From: Ischnura elegans
Taxonomy: Eukaryota; Arthropoda; Insecta; Odonata; Coenagrionidae
Assembly (NCBI RefSeq): GCF_921293095.1
Contig: NC_060252.1
Span: 74,482,866-74,546,865, forward strand
Length of the DNA stretch: 64,000 bases
Reading direction: 5' to 3'
In this document: piece after piece, positions 10,553 through 25,500 of the stretch
Layout: the number at the start of each line of letters is the position of its first letter
Position numbering within the stretch: position 1 is the first letter of the stretch
Program-made: the position numbers and the translations under genes
The notes under the pieces: model-generated
Database searches by the model: none
What the model saw: only the letters and a program-made list of their open reading frames with translations
What the model was told of the DNA's origin: nothing

Positions 10553-13500
10553 GTAATACATTTGTTTTTCTCTTAGGCATTTGATGAAATCACAACACAT
10601 TTGGTATTCGTCCATGAACCTGCTATTAAACGACCTCGAACGTTGAGATTTGTGGTGCAGACTTAACGAAGCTGTGTTATAATTTTTTAGGAGCGCGATT
10701 ACACTTTTCGCGCAGTGAGGTATTGAAAATGGGTTTTTCCTGCTGTGTTAAATGCAGAAGGTCCTCGAAAGGGTTTAACAAATTGTCATCTTAAAAGCTA
10801 CTACTAGGGGAAGGATTATACATAGTTAACGTCCTTGAAATGACTGTTTTGAAGCTTCCTTGTTGGTCTGTCGAAAATTTTTGTACCAAGGCTGTTTTCA
10901 AGCCCGCCTTCAAAATTATTTTCATATTGTAAAGAGATGTCAAGCTGAAAAATTACGGGTCATTCCATGTCAAAACGACACTTATTAGACTAATTTTAAA
11001 TCTCCATTTTATATTTTGATAAAATTTGGTATGCTAATAGTGAGTGCTGAGGCAGATAAATGCCTAATTTCAATTTTTTATCAAACTATTTAGGAAATAT
11101 AGCTAGAAGAGTAAAATTGTCAAAAACAGGTCAAATAAAGGTGAATAGAACTTTTTCAAATCGCTCTCAGAGCTGTTCTGTTTGAGCTAGAGAGCTGAAT
11201 AGAGGGTAACAGTGTACTTATCGAAATACCACGAGGATAATTGGCGTTTTGATGAAAGTATGTAGTGTCATCGAATAGGGTGCCTTTTTTGTGCTCTTTC
11301 CATTGATATATAACACCCCCTATGAAGGGGACAGCATAGATTTTAAATTGTTTTTGCAAAAAAAAAATTTTGAATATATATTTTTACAAAAATTATATAA
11401 TTTAAAATGTGAAAAATCCATAAATACTTAGTACTGTTGTAAATCACATGGAAAAACATAATTGTGGGATGAAGATGTTTTCATCGATAAAACAAAAAAA
11501 AATTTCTGCTGCATGTTTTTCACTTTTAACCTTGTTTTGACCACATCTATGTTTTCAAAATCGGAATCCGAATATTCTACCAGTTGGTTAAAAAATATAG
11601 GAATAAACAATAACTCATATTTTATTTCTTCTTAAAATTTCTATTTGCTTTCTTCCCTGCATTGTCTCTCATTCGTAATTTCCAAATTTCTCACTTTCTT
11701 TCCTATATCTCTCTTCCCCTACTGAATTGTTCCAGTCTTCTACGACTGCTGGGTTTTTCCTCGCAGGCATTTCTTTAACTGTTTCCTTGAGCTGTCCATA
11801 TGCCCTTTTTATTCCTCCATCTTGTGGTTGCTTGAGGGTACACCTGGGCCACCACCTGGTTGATGGTGTATGCCTCATTTTCAACCTCCAGAATCCTATC
11901 ACCTAACTGCTGTAGGTATTTCACTCTCTTATTCACCTTTTTGTTAAATACCAAGGCTACCCCCATTGGCTTTACTCCCCGCAACTTTAACTACCCTGTT
12001 ACTCATCACTCCAGTAGTCCCCACTATTCTTCCATGTAACTTCACTTAAGTAGGTCAAACATACCTTTTCTCCATTTCTATTTTCTATTTTACCTGCTCT
12101 CATCATTGTCATTACATTAATGTTCCTTCATTCATTACTGCCCTTGCGTTCTTCATCTTCTTGGTATTACCTTTATTTTTTTGTGTGAAGTGGCACAGAG
12201 TATGGTTTTCATGTGATAATGACCTGAAGGATCAAGCTGCTCTGAACCACACTTACCCTTAAGAGCCATGTCACCTTTTTCTGAAAATTGATTAAAGCAT
12301 ATATAAGAGCGTTAAAAAGATTAAATATTGAGTATGTACCCTAGTATGAAATTAACTTAAGGAGATTCACGATTTTATATTTCATCAACTCAACATTGGC
12401 ACTACGTCATTATTGACTGTACACAGCTACACTACAGACTAGCAGCATACCTAAAGTGATCTTATGAGGAATGAGGTTGCAAATTTCATCTTTCTCTATC
12501 CTATATCTCATTCTTTTTTGCCAATTGGGTAGTCTCCTTCATCAAAGAAAAGGAAAGGTATTGATTGCGATACGTTACCCACCATTATTATATTCATGAT
12601 ATACAAATTATTTGGTTTTAAAGTTTCCAGTTTAGACGAGTGTTAATGGTCAATTTTAGCCTCATTTGAAAAAGGCCAGATTGGCGGCCATGCGATGCCA
12701 CCCCATTTGACGTCACAGGGACCTAGATGCTAAAAGAGTAGTCAGGAGTTTTACATCATCTGAGATTATAAATGCATGCATGAGGCACAGAGGTCAGGGA
12801 AACATCTCTTAATAATCACTTATCAAAATTCCCTATGGCCAGAAAGTTTTCTTTGTTTGATAGGGTAATAATAATCCCTATTTAAGCCAAGCGCAACCTG
12901 CTAGCAGTCTGAATTGTAGCGGAGCTCACAGCCTTGCACCAAGGTGGCCTCACATGGTGGCAGCCAGAACCAAAATGGCGTCACACGGGCCTTTCCCAGC
13001 ATTCATTCTTAGCTGTTGCGTTTTCGCACGCTTGAAATTTTTCACTTTTCATTTAATCGCAAAGATAGATATCGTCATTTAAAAATCTAAAAGTACTCCA
13101 GGAGTAATAATCTTTTGATTCAGGAAATAAAAAAAATAGGAAACCACCCTATTATGGTTAACTTGAAAAAATATTTTCCTAGTCATGACAGCATTTCCCC
13201 ACAGTCACAGTTGAAAAAAAATAATGGAAATCCCTCTGAAAATTTGCCTTGACATAAATTCAAGTGAGAATCCCAAGAATGGACACCAAATATTTATTGG
13301 TTTATATGAAGTGAGTGACCTCTATGGCCTCAAGGTCAACTGGTAAGAGACAACAACAAGGAGTTTTTCCCATGGAGTAAGTGTTGGTTGTGTGTGTGAA
13401 TACTCAATGGAAGCAGTCTTAGCTAGGCCCCTTACAATCTTTGCTAAGGTTCCTTCAGAGTTGAGTGAGCGATTGACTAGGGTTTCTGGTTGAGAGGTAG

Positions 13501-16500
13501 GGGTTGGTCACTGCTGAGAATCTTCCTGTTCCAGCATACCAACACAGCTGTGTTGGTACCTGCGACGTGGTTCCTACATAACTACCATTGGAGTTGTTCT
13601 CTCTTACGAGTATTTATCGGTTGTTCTAACGTTTACCTCAAATTTGAAAATCTTCATTGATCTCTCTTGGTTCCAGATTGAGGCCAATAATTTTAATGCA
13701 CATTTTGGTGACTCAAACTTCTTCCAATGATAGCAACTACATTGCTGTAGAGGAAGAGTTCTCTGGTTTCCAGCCGGGTCTAAGGGTTTTTCAGCACCAA
13801 CGTTTTGAAGGCTAAGTCTGCCATCATCTTCGATCTGGAAACCCGAGAACTCTTCCTCCAGTCTGTTCGCCGGAAAACCTTAGATCCTTCATTACATTAC
13901 TGTATATTATTTACCCTTTATATTATAATGTCGTCTTTCATTTTTAGGACCCCAAACTTAAGCAGTTGTGGGACCTTGCCATTTGTAGAAAAGACCGTAC
14001 TTTAAGCAGGAAAGATGTTGTGTGTGAAATACATTTTAAAGAGGATGAAATACAGAGGTATTATGAGACTTTACTTGCTAATGGTGAGATTCACAGGCTT
14101 GAAAGGACTCACCCTACATTGAAGAAGAATGCAATTCCATCAATTTTTCCATCACTAGAAAATCAGAGTGACAAGAGAAAGAGGGGTTGTCCTGTTGAAA
14201 GACTATCAGTTGTACTTGGCACCCAGGATTGTGATGTTGGTGTTATGGAGCCAAGACCTGAAAGTGAGGTGAAGACTGAGCTCTTTGACTTTCAAGTGCT
14301 CAAGGAAGAAGCCCCTAATATTGTACTCCCATCAGACATGTGGACTGTTGGTGTTCTGAAAGGGAATCAAGTGATATTTGCCAGTTGGAGTGAAGGTGAA
14401 ACTTTTGAAGCGAGAAAAAGGGTTTTGGTCAATGCAGAATTACAAGTCAAGGTCAGTTATGGGTAAATTAACTGTATTTTCAGTGTCATTACCCAATTAC
14501 AGTTTTTCTGATCAGTATTTGATGAAATGAATGTAGGAATTAATGGGATACTTTTGGTGCTAGATATTTTTTGGAAACGTTAATGCAGCACTGGACAACA
14601 TGAAGGAAGTCCACAGCCTTGCAGAAGTGTCTGCATTTTTGATTGTGATTGACCAGTTAAAAATCTGTTCGAATAAGAGGTGGGTCTTGATCTCTCTTAA
14701 TTTGCTTGTATGTTGTAAATATGAGTTATGTACTTACAACCATAATTTCTTTTTAGAACTTCAAATTGTTTGGGATACGCTATTCCAAGTGATGTGACTG
14801 AAGAAGAAACAGCTGCTGCCTTTTGTCGCTATTGCCAAAAAGCAGAGGTATATTCATTCGGTCTGAATAATGGTAACGAAGATTTTGACCCAGATGAAGT
14901 GCAGAACAAGGTACAGTGCAACCTCGATATAACGACACCCCACGGTGCTCCAATAAACACTCGTTATATCGAATTGTCGCTTTACCGGAGGTGGAGCAAA
15001 TAATAGCCAATATGTATACCTGTTGCGAACACTTATACAGGAACAGGAGTGGTGCGGCGAGAGATTAATTTCTATCCGATAAACGTAAGCATAAATCCAG
15101 ACAAAAGGCGATGTTTTTTTGAATCACTTAATTTCCTTACTCAAACTACGACTAACTATTCAAACAATTTATAAGCGCTACACTGAATAAAAATCATGCA
15201 AAGCATTGTTTTGTCAATCATTATGCCAATGCACAACCGAAGAAGCCATTTTTCTATGCACTTAATTAGCGCATTTATGTAATCATTCTAAAATTTTGGT
15301 ATTTTCCATTGAAAATTCAAAAATTAACTGATAAAACTGTATCGCGGTTATTTAATGCCTCAAATGTTTCCATTGGTGTATGTTTATTGTTCCTGTCGGT
15401 TAAGCGACAATGGGTGAAATAACGTATCGCATTTGTTTCTGCAGTTTACCACATGAATATGAGCACTCCATTAACTTCATTTCTAACAGATCGCTAGCAA
15501 TACAGAGATTAAGAAATCTTGGTTTAAGTTTTTTCCGGCGGTGAAACCCTCGCTATGGCGAGAGCCAACACCAAAAGGGCCTCGTTAAAACGAATTTTTT
15601 AACATGCTCATTATAGGATCGATTGACGGTGCATCGGCTATCTCTCGTAATAGCGGGGGTCTCGCTATAGCCCGTACTCGCTTTAACGAGGTTCCACTGT
15701 ATTAAAAAAACTCCTAATTCCATTTAACTCTGTAATCATTTAACCAAGAAGGTACATTAGAAAATCTAGTAGTTGCATGTATTTAATTATTTGAGTTGTG
15801 ATAATGTCAGGTGAACTATAATCTTAGTTATGGCTTCAGAAAAATTACTGCCGAGATATATTGTTTTTAAGAGAGATTACATTTATAGTTATATTCAACT
15901 TAACCCATTTACTGCCAGCCAATTTTGGGTGGTGCGTGCGAAGACTGCCAAGGCTTTTTTCTGGGATTTGCAAGATTTTAGATCTTAAATTATTTCAGCT
16001 ACTAAATTTTATTATTTACCGTGAAACCATCTTTGTAAGCAGCAGAGATAAAGCAAACGTGTATAATTGAGACGGCAGCTGTTGAAAAGGCCACAATCAC
16101 GAAATTAAATAAATCAAATAAGTTGGGCTGATAAATTGGCCTGACTTTGTAAGTGGCAGTTACTTTTACTTTAAACAGTAACATTTACTTTAAATAAGTG
16201 GCAGTTTTCACACAACAAGCGAGGGCCGATATATTGGCCCGATGGCAGTAAAAAGGTTAATCAAGAGTCATCAATCCTAACAATGGTTTCACACACCTCT
16301 ACACTCAGGTCTCCCATCAGCCTGTCAACACCTACATAATTTTTCTGCTTAACAACATTCACGGCCTGCTCCATGAATTTTTTTCCTAGTCCACCTCTGT
16401 CATTCTTCTCACCCACCAATCCTTCAGTATTAATTTTCATTAGACCCTCAGGATGTGGTTGATTAAATCTTTCCATCTTCTTCCCAAGGTTTTCAAAAGA

Positions 16501-19500
16501 CTTTTTTCTTACTTTTCTTAGAAATTCCGTATTACTCACATAATTTATCCATTCGACCTTCAGCGTTCTTCTGTGAAACCACATTTCGAAAGCATCCAAC
16601 CTAGATTTATCTGATGCTGCCATCGTCCATGCCTCAGTACAATAAAGAAGCATGCTCCAAATGTAAGTCCCAATAAATTGCCTCCTGACTTTTCAGCTGT
16701 AACTAGACCCTCTTTTTGAGGAATGCCCTCTTGGGTTGTGCTACTTTAAGTATAGTACTATTAGTAGTACTAGTACTATTTCCTTCTTGCTTTATCTGTC
16801 GCTGATTCCTCATCTACCCAAGTGGCAGAACTCCTTTGTCTCCTCAAGTTTAATGTTTCCTAGTTTCAGGTTGGCCTTCACCTCTACTTATACTTTTGTT
16901 TTCTTGGCATTGATTTTCAGATTAAATATTTATATCATTCAATAAGTACATTTCCTTAAATGAATCCTGGTGTTGTGCATTTACTTTTTGGTGTCCCATT
17001 TACTTTCAAGTTAACTAGCCTACTGAAAAAAAAACACCTCGTTAAATCAAGCGTAGACCATTCACAGAGATCTCTTGGCCTTACTATATCCATATTTTTT
17101 TACATGCAAATCATGGTACATTGCTAGGTACTTCTTCCAATGTGATTTTCATCATATATCATTCTCACAATAATCAGCTTGTACATGAGATATTAAGTGA
17201 ACTTCTAAAATGTTACTGTTTGGTTTCTATCTCATTTTGAGAAGAAGAGTATGGTGTTGGCGGATAAAGGAGTCTCTCCTGAAGGGAAGCCTCCTCCCAA
17301 GAGAGGAGTCAAGAAGAGGCTATGCGGGGAGACACATGCTGTGGACAGTTGTGAGATGGTTTTGGGGGAGGAGGAAGGCATGATGGAAGAGTTGTCTCCA
17401 CCTCCGAAGATGTATTCCCTGACTTTGCCACTGCACCTCCTCAGTCACCCACCCGTGGACTTCATCAGGTGTGAATGCATCATTGGTTGGTACTCATACA
17501 AGCATCGACTCTTGGGCAAAATTTTCACTTCTGCACATCGATTTCAGGAGTTGAATCGGACAATGGTTGTGTAAAACTCCAGCTGGTTTTTTTTTCGTAA
17601 CTCAGAAGTGCATTTTCAATGGTGGGTTACTTGTATAAATCCTCCCTTGTAGCAACTTCTTCATATCCCTAGTACGTTTGTCCCTTCCCTCAATGGCAAT
17701 CTGTTTATAGGAAACATGACCTCTCATTGTTGGTGGCAAACAATGAGACAAGAGGTATCTGCAAGCAAGGTTAGAATTTTTAACCAATTGGCTTGTTCAC
17801 CAATTTAATTTTTCTGAAAGTTGTAATAGATATTGAAAAATGAATAGTCCATTATTTTCCAGTTTTTCGATCCATTGCTTACTTCCCAAGCTATTTTCAA
17901 CAAACAAATTTCTGGTATACCCTTTTGCGGATAAGTTAATGACATCATGTCTTACAGATCACTGCTTCAGGGCTACTTCTCCACAATGTAATAATAATAA
18001 TAATAATTTATTCTCCGCAGACCATACAAATGTAGGTATCAGATTCGTCAGTATCACAGTATACATGGGTCATAAAGAAAATGATTCAATTTAACATTGT
18101 TTGTGATCATCACTAAAGAATTCATTTACAGTATAATAACATTTCATTATCAGATACTCTTTTAAGAGTTTTTTAAATACTTTTGTCGATTTTGTACACT
18201 TCACACTGTCAGGTAGTAAGTTATAGATTTTAGTACCCATAATCATTGGATTATTTGAAGATATCTTCTTTTTGTGAAAAGTTACATGAATATTGTATGC
18301 ATTTCTTGTGCCATAGGGGTGAATTTCTTCATTAATATTAAATTTATGAATATTTTCTTTCACCAAAATTGCTACACAATATATATTCATAGATGCAATA
18401 GTTAAAAGTCTTAGTTCTCTCATTAGTGGTTTACATGAAGTCCTTTGTGAAACACCCATTATACATCTAATAACTTTTTTTTTAACTAAAAAAATTTTTG
18501 GAGTAGGCTAGAGGAGGACCCCTATGGACTATTCCATAAGAAGCTGTAGTGTAAAAATTTGAGAAATAAACAGTTTTCAAAACATCTTGAGATACAGTGT
18601 TATAAAGAAACCTAATTTGATAGAGAACAGAATTTAGAGTAGAGCACAACTCTGAAACATGTATTCTCCAGCTTCCATTATTTTGCACATACAAGCCTAG
18701 AAATTTCACTTCCCTGGCAAGTGAGATAATGTTATCTTTAAGAGTTAATTCTGGCATATTATTTATACCAATATGGTTGATCAGCAGAACTTGTGTTTTA
18801 CTGGCATTAAGTTTTAGTTTATTGTTTTGACACCATTTGCAAATCCTCTCTAGCAGCTGCTGAGTCTCTTTAAATAGCCCCTCAATAGATTTACCAGCGA
18901 CTACAAAGCTATGTAGTGTCATCTGCAAATATGTAACACTGTTTTCACATTACATGAATTTGTTATTTTGGGCAAATCATTTACATAGAGTAAGAAGAGG
19001 ATGGGCCCTAAAATAGATCCCTGAGGAACGCCTGCAATAATTTCATAAGGATCAGACAAGCATTTCCCAGTTTTTGTAGTTATTTCAACTTTTTGTACTC
19101 TATCAGACAAGTATGAGGATATGATGTAGTGGGCTTTGAGTGGTTCATTCTTGTTTACATCCTTGTGAGTGAAACCTCACATCAGTGATAAATTCTCTCG
19201 GAATGAATAAATTAATCAGAAATCTCATGATGTCACTGATTCATGAATATTCAAGGGCAACTTTTGAGTTTTTTTATTTTAAATTTGCGAGCTAGTGTCT
19301 GAATGGAGAAAATAGTTTTTCTGTGGTAACCTATCTTTCCCTTCCGTCTGCGGAATTCTTTTGATGCATTGTGATTTCGGATCTTAATGAATGATCACTT
19401 TACAGTGTGAGGTTTACTGTTTTTCCATTGATTCAAGTGTAATGGTGGAGTAGAAATTGTGATCACTGACATTCTTCGTTCATGTTTCTTTCGCTTTCTT

Positions 19501-22500
19501 CACTTTTCAGCTTATTTTGCTCTTTAACCTTCTGTAATGAAGTTGGCTGTCATCATTTTTCCCAGTTTTATGTCTGTATCTCTTTTCATATCAATAATCG
19601 ATGCCTTCTCTGCATAAGCGCTCAACATTCACCCACCTAATCAAATCCACTCCTCTAGGAGCCCACAATACAAATGCGCTCATAAATGCTCACTTCCAAT
19701 TCTACAAGCTTCGTAGGTGAGTATTTGTGCTTCGGCTATAGGGTAGTTTCCTTCATCAAAGAAAACGAAAGGCATTGATTGCGATTCATTACCCACCATT
19801 AGTGTATTCATAATATACAAATTATTTCGTTTTAGAAATACCGGTTTAGACGAATGGCAATGGTCCATTTTTATCCTCATTTGAAAAGGGCCAGATTGGC
19901 GCCCATGCGATGCCACTCCACGTGACGTCACAGGGACCTAGTTTCTATAGGAGAAGATAGGAGTTATACATTGTCAGAGGTTACCAATGCATGCATGAGG
20001 CGCAGAGCTTAGGAAATCATGTCTCAATAATCACTTATTAAAACTGGCTAAGGTCGGAAAGTTTTCTTCGTTTGATAAGGTATTAATAATCCTTATCTAA
20101 GCCAAGCGCTACCAGCCAGCAGGGTACTCAGCTACCCGCTAGCAGCCTGCATCGTATCAGCGCTAAGCCTCGTCTCAAGATCACCTCACAGGGCGGCAGC
20201 GGGAATCAGAAATACGTCGTACGGAGAGATTTCCCGGCATTCATACTTACGCGTCGCGTTTTCGTGCGCTTGAAAATGTTCACTTTTCATTTAATCGCGA
20301 AAAATAGATATCGTCATTTAAAAATCTAAAAGCATGAAATACGTACTCCAGGAGTAATAATCTTCCGATATAGGCAATAAAAAATAATAGGAAACCACCC
20401 AATTGCCAGCTGAGCATATGCATATTGTTGGGCTCCTTGAAGAACGGATTTAATATTGTGTCTGATTGTTGAGCACTTGTGCAGTGGAGGTATCGTAGTG
20501 TCTAAATGTTCCATCTCAATCCATTTCCTCTTCCTGTAGTCCATTTATAATATTTTGCCTGTTCTCTTCCACTGATGTCTTCGTTGCATCATCTCATATT
20601 TAGTTCTCCGCTGGTTCTTGATATGTCAATTGATGATGGGTCTCTTTGTTGCTTTCTTTAGATTTTAAAATTTTAGGTGGCATTTCATTTTCACTCAATT
20701 TTAGCTTTTGTCTCAGGGTAGCTTTTGCAGTCTTTTATTTGGTTTCTGAAATTTGATTTACTGGAATGGAGTGAATTTGCTAATACAGCGATGTGAGGGG
20801 CAAGGGGAAATCACCAAATTAATAACACAAGGGTCGCAGCTACTTCACTCTTCTTCAGATGCCATCACTTTTAGACGTCAAAGTAGTGCTATTTTGAGCA
20901 ATCAACTTGCTACATGGTGGTTCATTTTGAAAACAAAATCCGTGAACTAAGTACAAATGACAAACAAGTCTTTCAGTAATTGGCTATTTTATAGGAAATA
21001 ATGATTTGATTCATGGCTCAACAAATAGCTTAAAACTTTAGCTAAAAATGCACTTAGAAGACCCTTAAGTGCTAAAACAGTCAGGGTTTACCAAATAAAA
21101 ATTGTGTGAAGTTTTGCAATCTTTAGATGCTCTAGTATAAACCATATTTGAGTGTATGGAATGAAATTTGAATGCTAAACTTTTCATTCCTCCTCCTGAC
21201 GGCATTCCCTTTCGGAGAAATGAAGAATTCGAAGTTCATTCCATGCTGCAGCACTCCCGGAAATTGTTTATACTAGTGCAAAAATTGTGTGGAATTCACA
21301 AAATGTAATCCACTTATTTATGGCTAAAATTAAGGTTCTTCATGATTAGCTCTTCAGTAGTTAGTTAGCATTGTTGAAGATACATGAATTAATTGTTGAT
21401 GGAATGACTCTTAAGTGGCTGTGTTTCAATATTGGGGCTTTTTTTCTACCGGCCTAGTTCTACTCCATCTGAGGAAAATGAAGGATCGGAGGATACTGCC
21501 TTACCATTGAATATTAAGGAGCTGTTGAACGTTGCACATCATATCCCAATGCCAAGTGATGCGTGGACACGGGGTGTTGTGAAGGGCAAGCGATTAATAT
21601 TTGCCAGCTGGAAAGAAGGAAAAGTGATGGAGGCTGAGAAAAGAGTGGTTGTGGATGAGGACATGAGTGTCAAGGTGGGTATATCCCTAAATGGTTTGTT
21701 TTTTATTAATTTGTTCTGGCATTTGTTGTGTATATTCATCATTAGTGAAATGAAAGCTTATTATGAATCGTGGAATTTTTATTGCTATCCTTAATTCATT
21801 ACTTTCAAGGAATTCTTGATGAAATTGCAGATGTACATAAGTTTGAGCAGATCAGGGTAGATCTATGTATGCATTAAAAACTTTTCTAAATGAAAGGGAT
21901 TTGTTCTGAAAAACTGATTCAAAATGAGGCCCAAATAATTTTAGACCTATAGGTGGAGGTCAGTGAAAGTGGTTTTATTTTTTGCTAAAATTCATTTTAA
22001 AACCATGTGATTTTGGTTTTATAGAAAATCTTGGCGGTGTTATTACAATGCTACAATTTTCACACGTTTATAGGCGTTTTATAATTTTATGGTACACCTT
22101 TCATGAATACTTATACTTTTAATAATCATTTTACATAACATTTAACACAATTTCGATTGTACAACATTTATGATAAAACTAAATGAAAGAATTGTTTCAA
22201 CTTATAGTGGTTCAAGTATGTAGTCTTGGTGAATATAAACGGCAAATTCCCACTACCTCATATGTGTATACTTCAAGAGCCATTCCATAATTTTTGGATT
22301 GTCAAGTTTCTCTACACTAAATAAAGCCTTTGAAAATGCTTCTGTAGTAGCAACAACAAGCTCCTCTTTTGCTTTCTTTGACTGAGTGACTGTTTGTTCA
22401 AATGATAACTGTCGTTTTGCAGGTCCCCTTTCTTTCACACATTTATGTGTATCGCTACTGATGTGCTTTAACAAAGTGTCACATCTTTCGAATTAAAATC

Positions 22501-25500
22501 TTTTATCGCAAACTTTGCACAGTAATACTCTGTATTTCACATAAAATCCTTCTCTGCTGAATTCTCTTGCCCTGGTGTGAACAGTATCACTAGCTTTTGG
22601 CATTTTTAAATTCCTATCCTTCGTTTTATATTTAAAGCTGGAACTATGGTAAAAAACAGTCCAACTGCAAAACACAACCTATCACGATTTTCAAACTTAG
22701 TGCTGGGTAGCTACGGTATAACCATAGTACTGTAAAACTTACAAATTGGACGAAATGTTTCATGTCGTGGGTTCCCTTTCGATACCCCTCACCCAGGTGT
22801 TGAGGGATGGTAGGACAGCAGCTAGGTACAACAAAATTGCTTAGTTTTGATTGCAGCTGTTGCCAATCGGTCAGGAAAGGCAGTGAAAGAAGCACACATA
22901 ACAAAACATAATCGGGTTCATAGAAACTTGAATAATTATTTCCCATTTATTGATCCTGAAACATCTAGAATGAGACACTTTCTCACCTGAAGAATTAGAT
23001 TTGGCCAATGTCGAAATGATTTTTTTTTGCATTTAGCTCGGTGGTGAGCCGAATATCCGATGATCCGTCCCCTGATAAGGAGAACCCCCTCTCCTCCTAT
23101 CCTTTCTGTTCCTTCCTTCCATAATATCTAATCCTCATTTTAAATATTTCAGGATTGATACTTGGGAATTGAAGAGAGAGGCTGTGATACATTTAACGGC
23201 AAATTCTGACGGAGAAATCACTAGAATGGGCGATATTACGCGGATGCGTTATGTGTGAGACTAAAGGAGCCAATTGACCTTGGAATCGTAATGAGATAGA
23301 GCAAATGAACGTTGGCAGTGTTAAACATTGAAGGCTTGGGCTTTAATAGATTATGACTCATTAGATGTGATTTTTTTGCTAATCCATCTAAAATCGCAAA
23401 AAACGTGAAATTTCGTTTTTATTTACCGATTTCGCGATATTTTGTGTTATTTCATGATGTTGTGTCTTGCGAAATGCACGGACCTCTACCTATAGGTCAG
23501 CTTCAGACTCTCAAGTGTGACATTTTATCATAAGGAGGATGAAATCACAAAAATGCATTGGCTTTAGAGTCTTTCTTATTAGATTTAGCCAAGTTGTAAT
23601 CTATTTGGATAAAATTTTTGTTCACATTGTATCTGAGTTTATTAAGCCACAATTTCACTTTTTTGTGCGGCTCTATGGAACATGTGGGCATAGAATGGTG
23701 GAGGGGACTGACAAAATTCATACTGCACAAATCTTTCATTGAAGACTGTAATAATGGATGATAAGTAAACAGGAATGATAGATACGGAGGATTTACTTGA
23801 ATTCAAAGGTATATGGGGTAAATTGTAGGAAGCAGAGTAAAAATATGTGATTAAGTAGGGTTACCATATTTTTGTTAATTCTCTCGCCACAATGGAAAAC
23901 AATCTGGGAATATTTACTATAGCTCATTGCATGGTAGTGTACAAGCCAGATTACTTCCCTGGTACCCTCCTACTCTTTATTTAAATTGAGAATCATGTAA
24001 GAATGTGCGAATGGAAGGGCATACATGAAGCTAATGTGTTACTGGAACAAAGTGTTGGAGTAGGCTCTCATCAATACGAACAACATTATGTATTTCGAAT
24101 TTCTTGTTTTTATCAAGTAAATCATTGGTCCTGATGAGAAGGCTAGTCCAATCCATTGTACATACAAGAAAAGTTAACACGAAATTACGAATGTTAGTCC
24201 CTGTCCTGGCAGTTATAAAATGAACTTTATTGCGAAGTTCCACAGGTTAGCAATGGCGTTTAGGTGGATATACACAACGGTATGTCATAATCATTGTGCT
24301 ACGTTTAAGTTCTCCTCGTGCACTGTGTGCAAGAATGTCAATTATGGTTCTGTCTTCAGTAGAAGATACTGAAGTAAAATATACTCTAGTAACCACACAG
24401 CAGTACATAATAACTTTCATTCCTGCGGAATCATGGTGACCCACTCATTACTGACCGTAAACGTGTGATAAGTCCTCTTCTGATGAACATCTATTACTAT
24501 TTCTTTTTTGGAAAAGAAAGGTTCACCTATTATTGTGTAATTGATGTTTAGTCACTTATATGAAATAAATGTTAGGATTCTTCCATTTGAAGTAAAATGT
24601 TATACTTTGAGTAAATAATTTATGTATTATTCTTATGTTTTTTTTACTTCATCCTGTAGTAATACATTGAATTTTATTTTCTAGGTTGTAATTGGCAACA
24701 TAACTTTAGCCCTAAATGAAATCAGAAATGTAAAGAAATTTGAAGATGTTGGTCGTTATCTGTATATTGTTGATAAAATGGCCAAATGTAATGGTGTTGG
24801 AACTGGAAGGAGGTAAGATTCAAATAGATATACATATTAAATGAATTTATGTGCCTGGTGTGATGTCTGACCTTAGAAGACTTAAATTGCATATTTGTTC
24901 AATTTTGCCAATCATATGCTTTCTTGCTGAAAAGAATTTGTGGGACACTCCAATGCCTCTCCCCCTGCTGGAAGTACATTTATTTCATTTGAAAATTTTC
25001 AGTTGGTTAGTACATAATGTTTTTGGTTGTTGACATAGTGATATTTGTTGGAGATTGGATATCAAATGGCGAAGAAGTGGATGCGTGAAGTATGGAATAG
25101 CGATACGAGCATTTTCTTATCACTCAAGTGAGAGTTGAAGGGAAATGAGTCATCATGAGAATAGAAAAATGTAACTAATGTTGTATTTCTTTATTATCAA
25201 GCACTACTATAGCCTTTGTTTTGCTCTTAGATGCATCATATCTCTTTATGAACAAATTATTGATGAACATGAAAATCGGATGCCTCTGTTTCAGCAGAGT
25301 TCTACAATTCCAACCACTTTCCTCGTAACACCTGCTTTGATCCCATTTTATCTCGCTCAATAAATTAGGTATCGATTATAATTAAGCATAGGAATTGCAA
25401 CATGCTTAATAAATTTGTGGGATAAAATTTTAATTTTGCTTTTCAATGGAAAAAGGTTGAGGTAATTGTGATCAAACATTAAAAATAAATGATAAGTCAG

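Noticed and set aside
13805-14005. Separate small gene upstream of gene B exon 2
   Set aside because: The frame starts in Penelope-type terminal sequence and runs into exon 2 by chance.
10433-14451. THAP gene as a P-element transposase
   Set aside because: Nothing after the THAP domain resembles a P transposase catalytic region, and there are no inverted ends around the gene.
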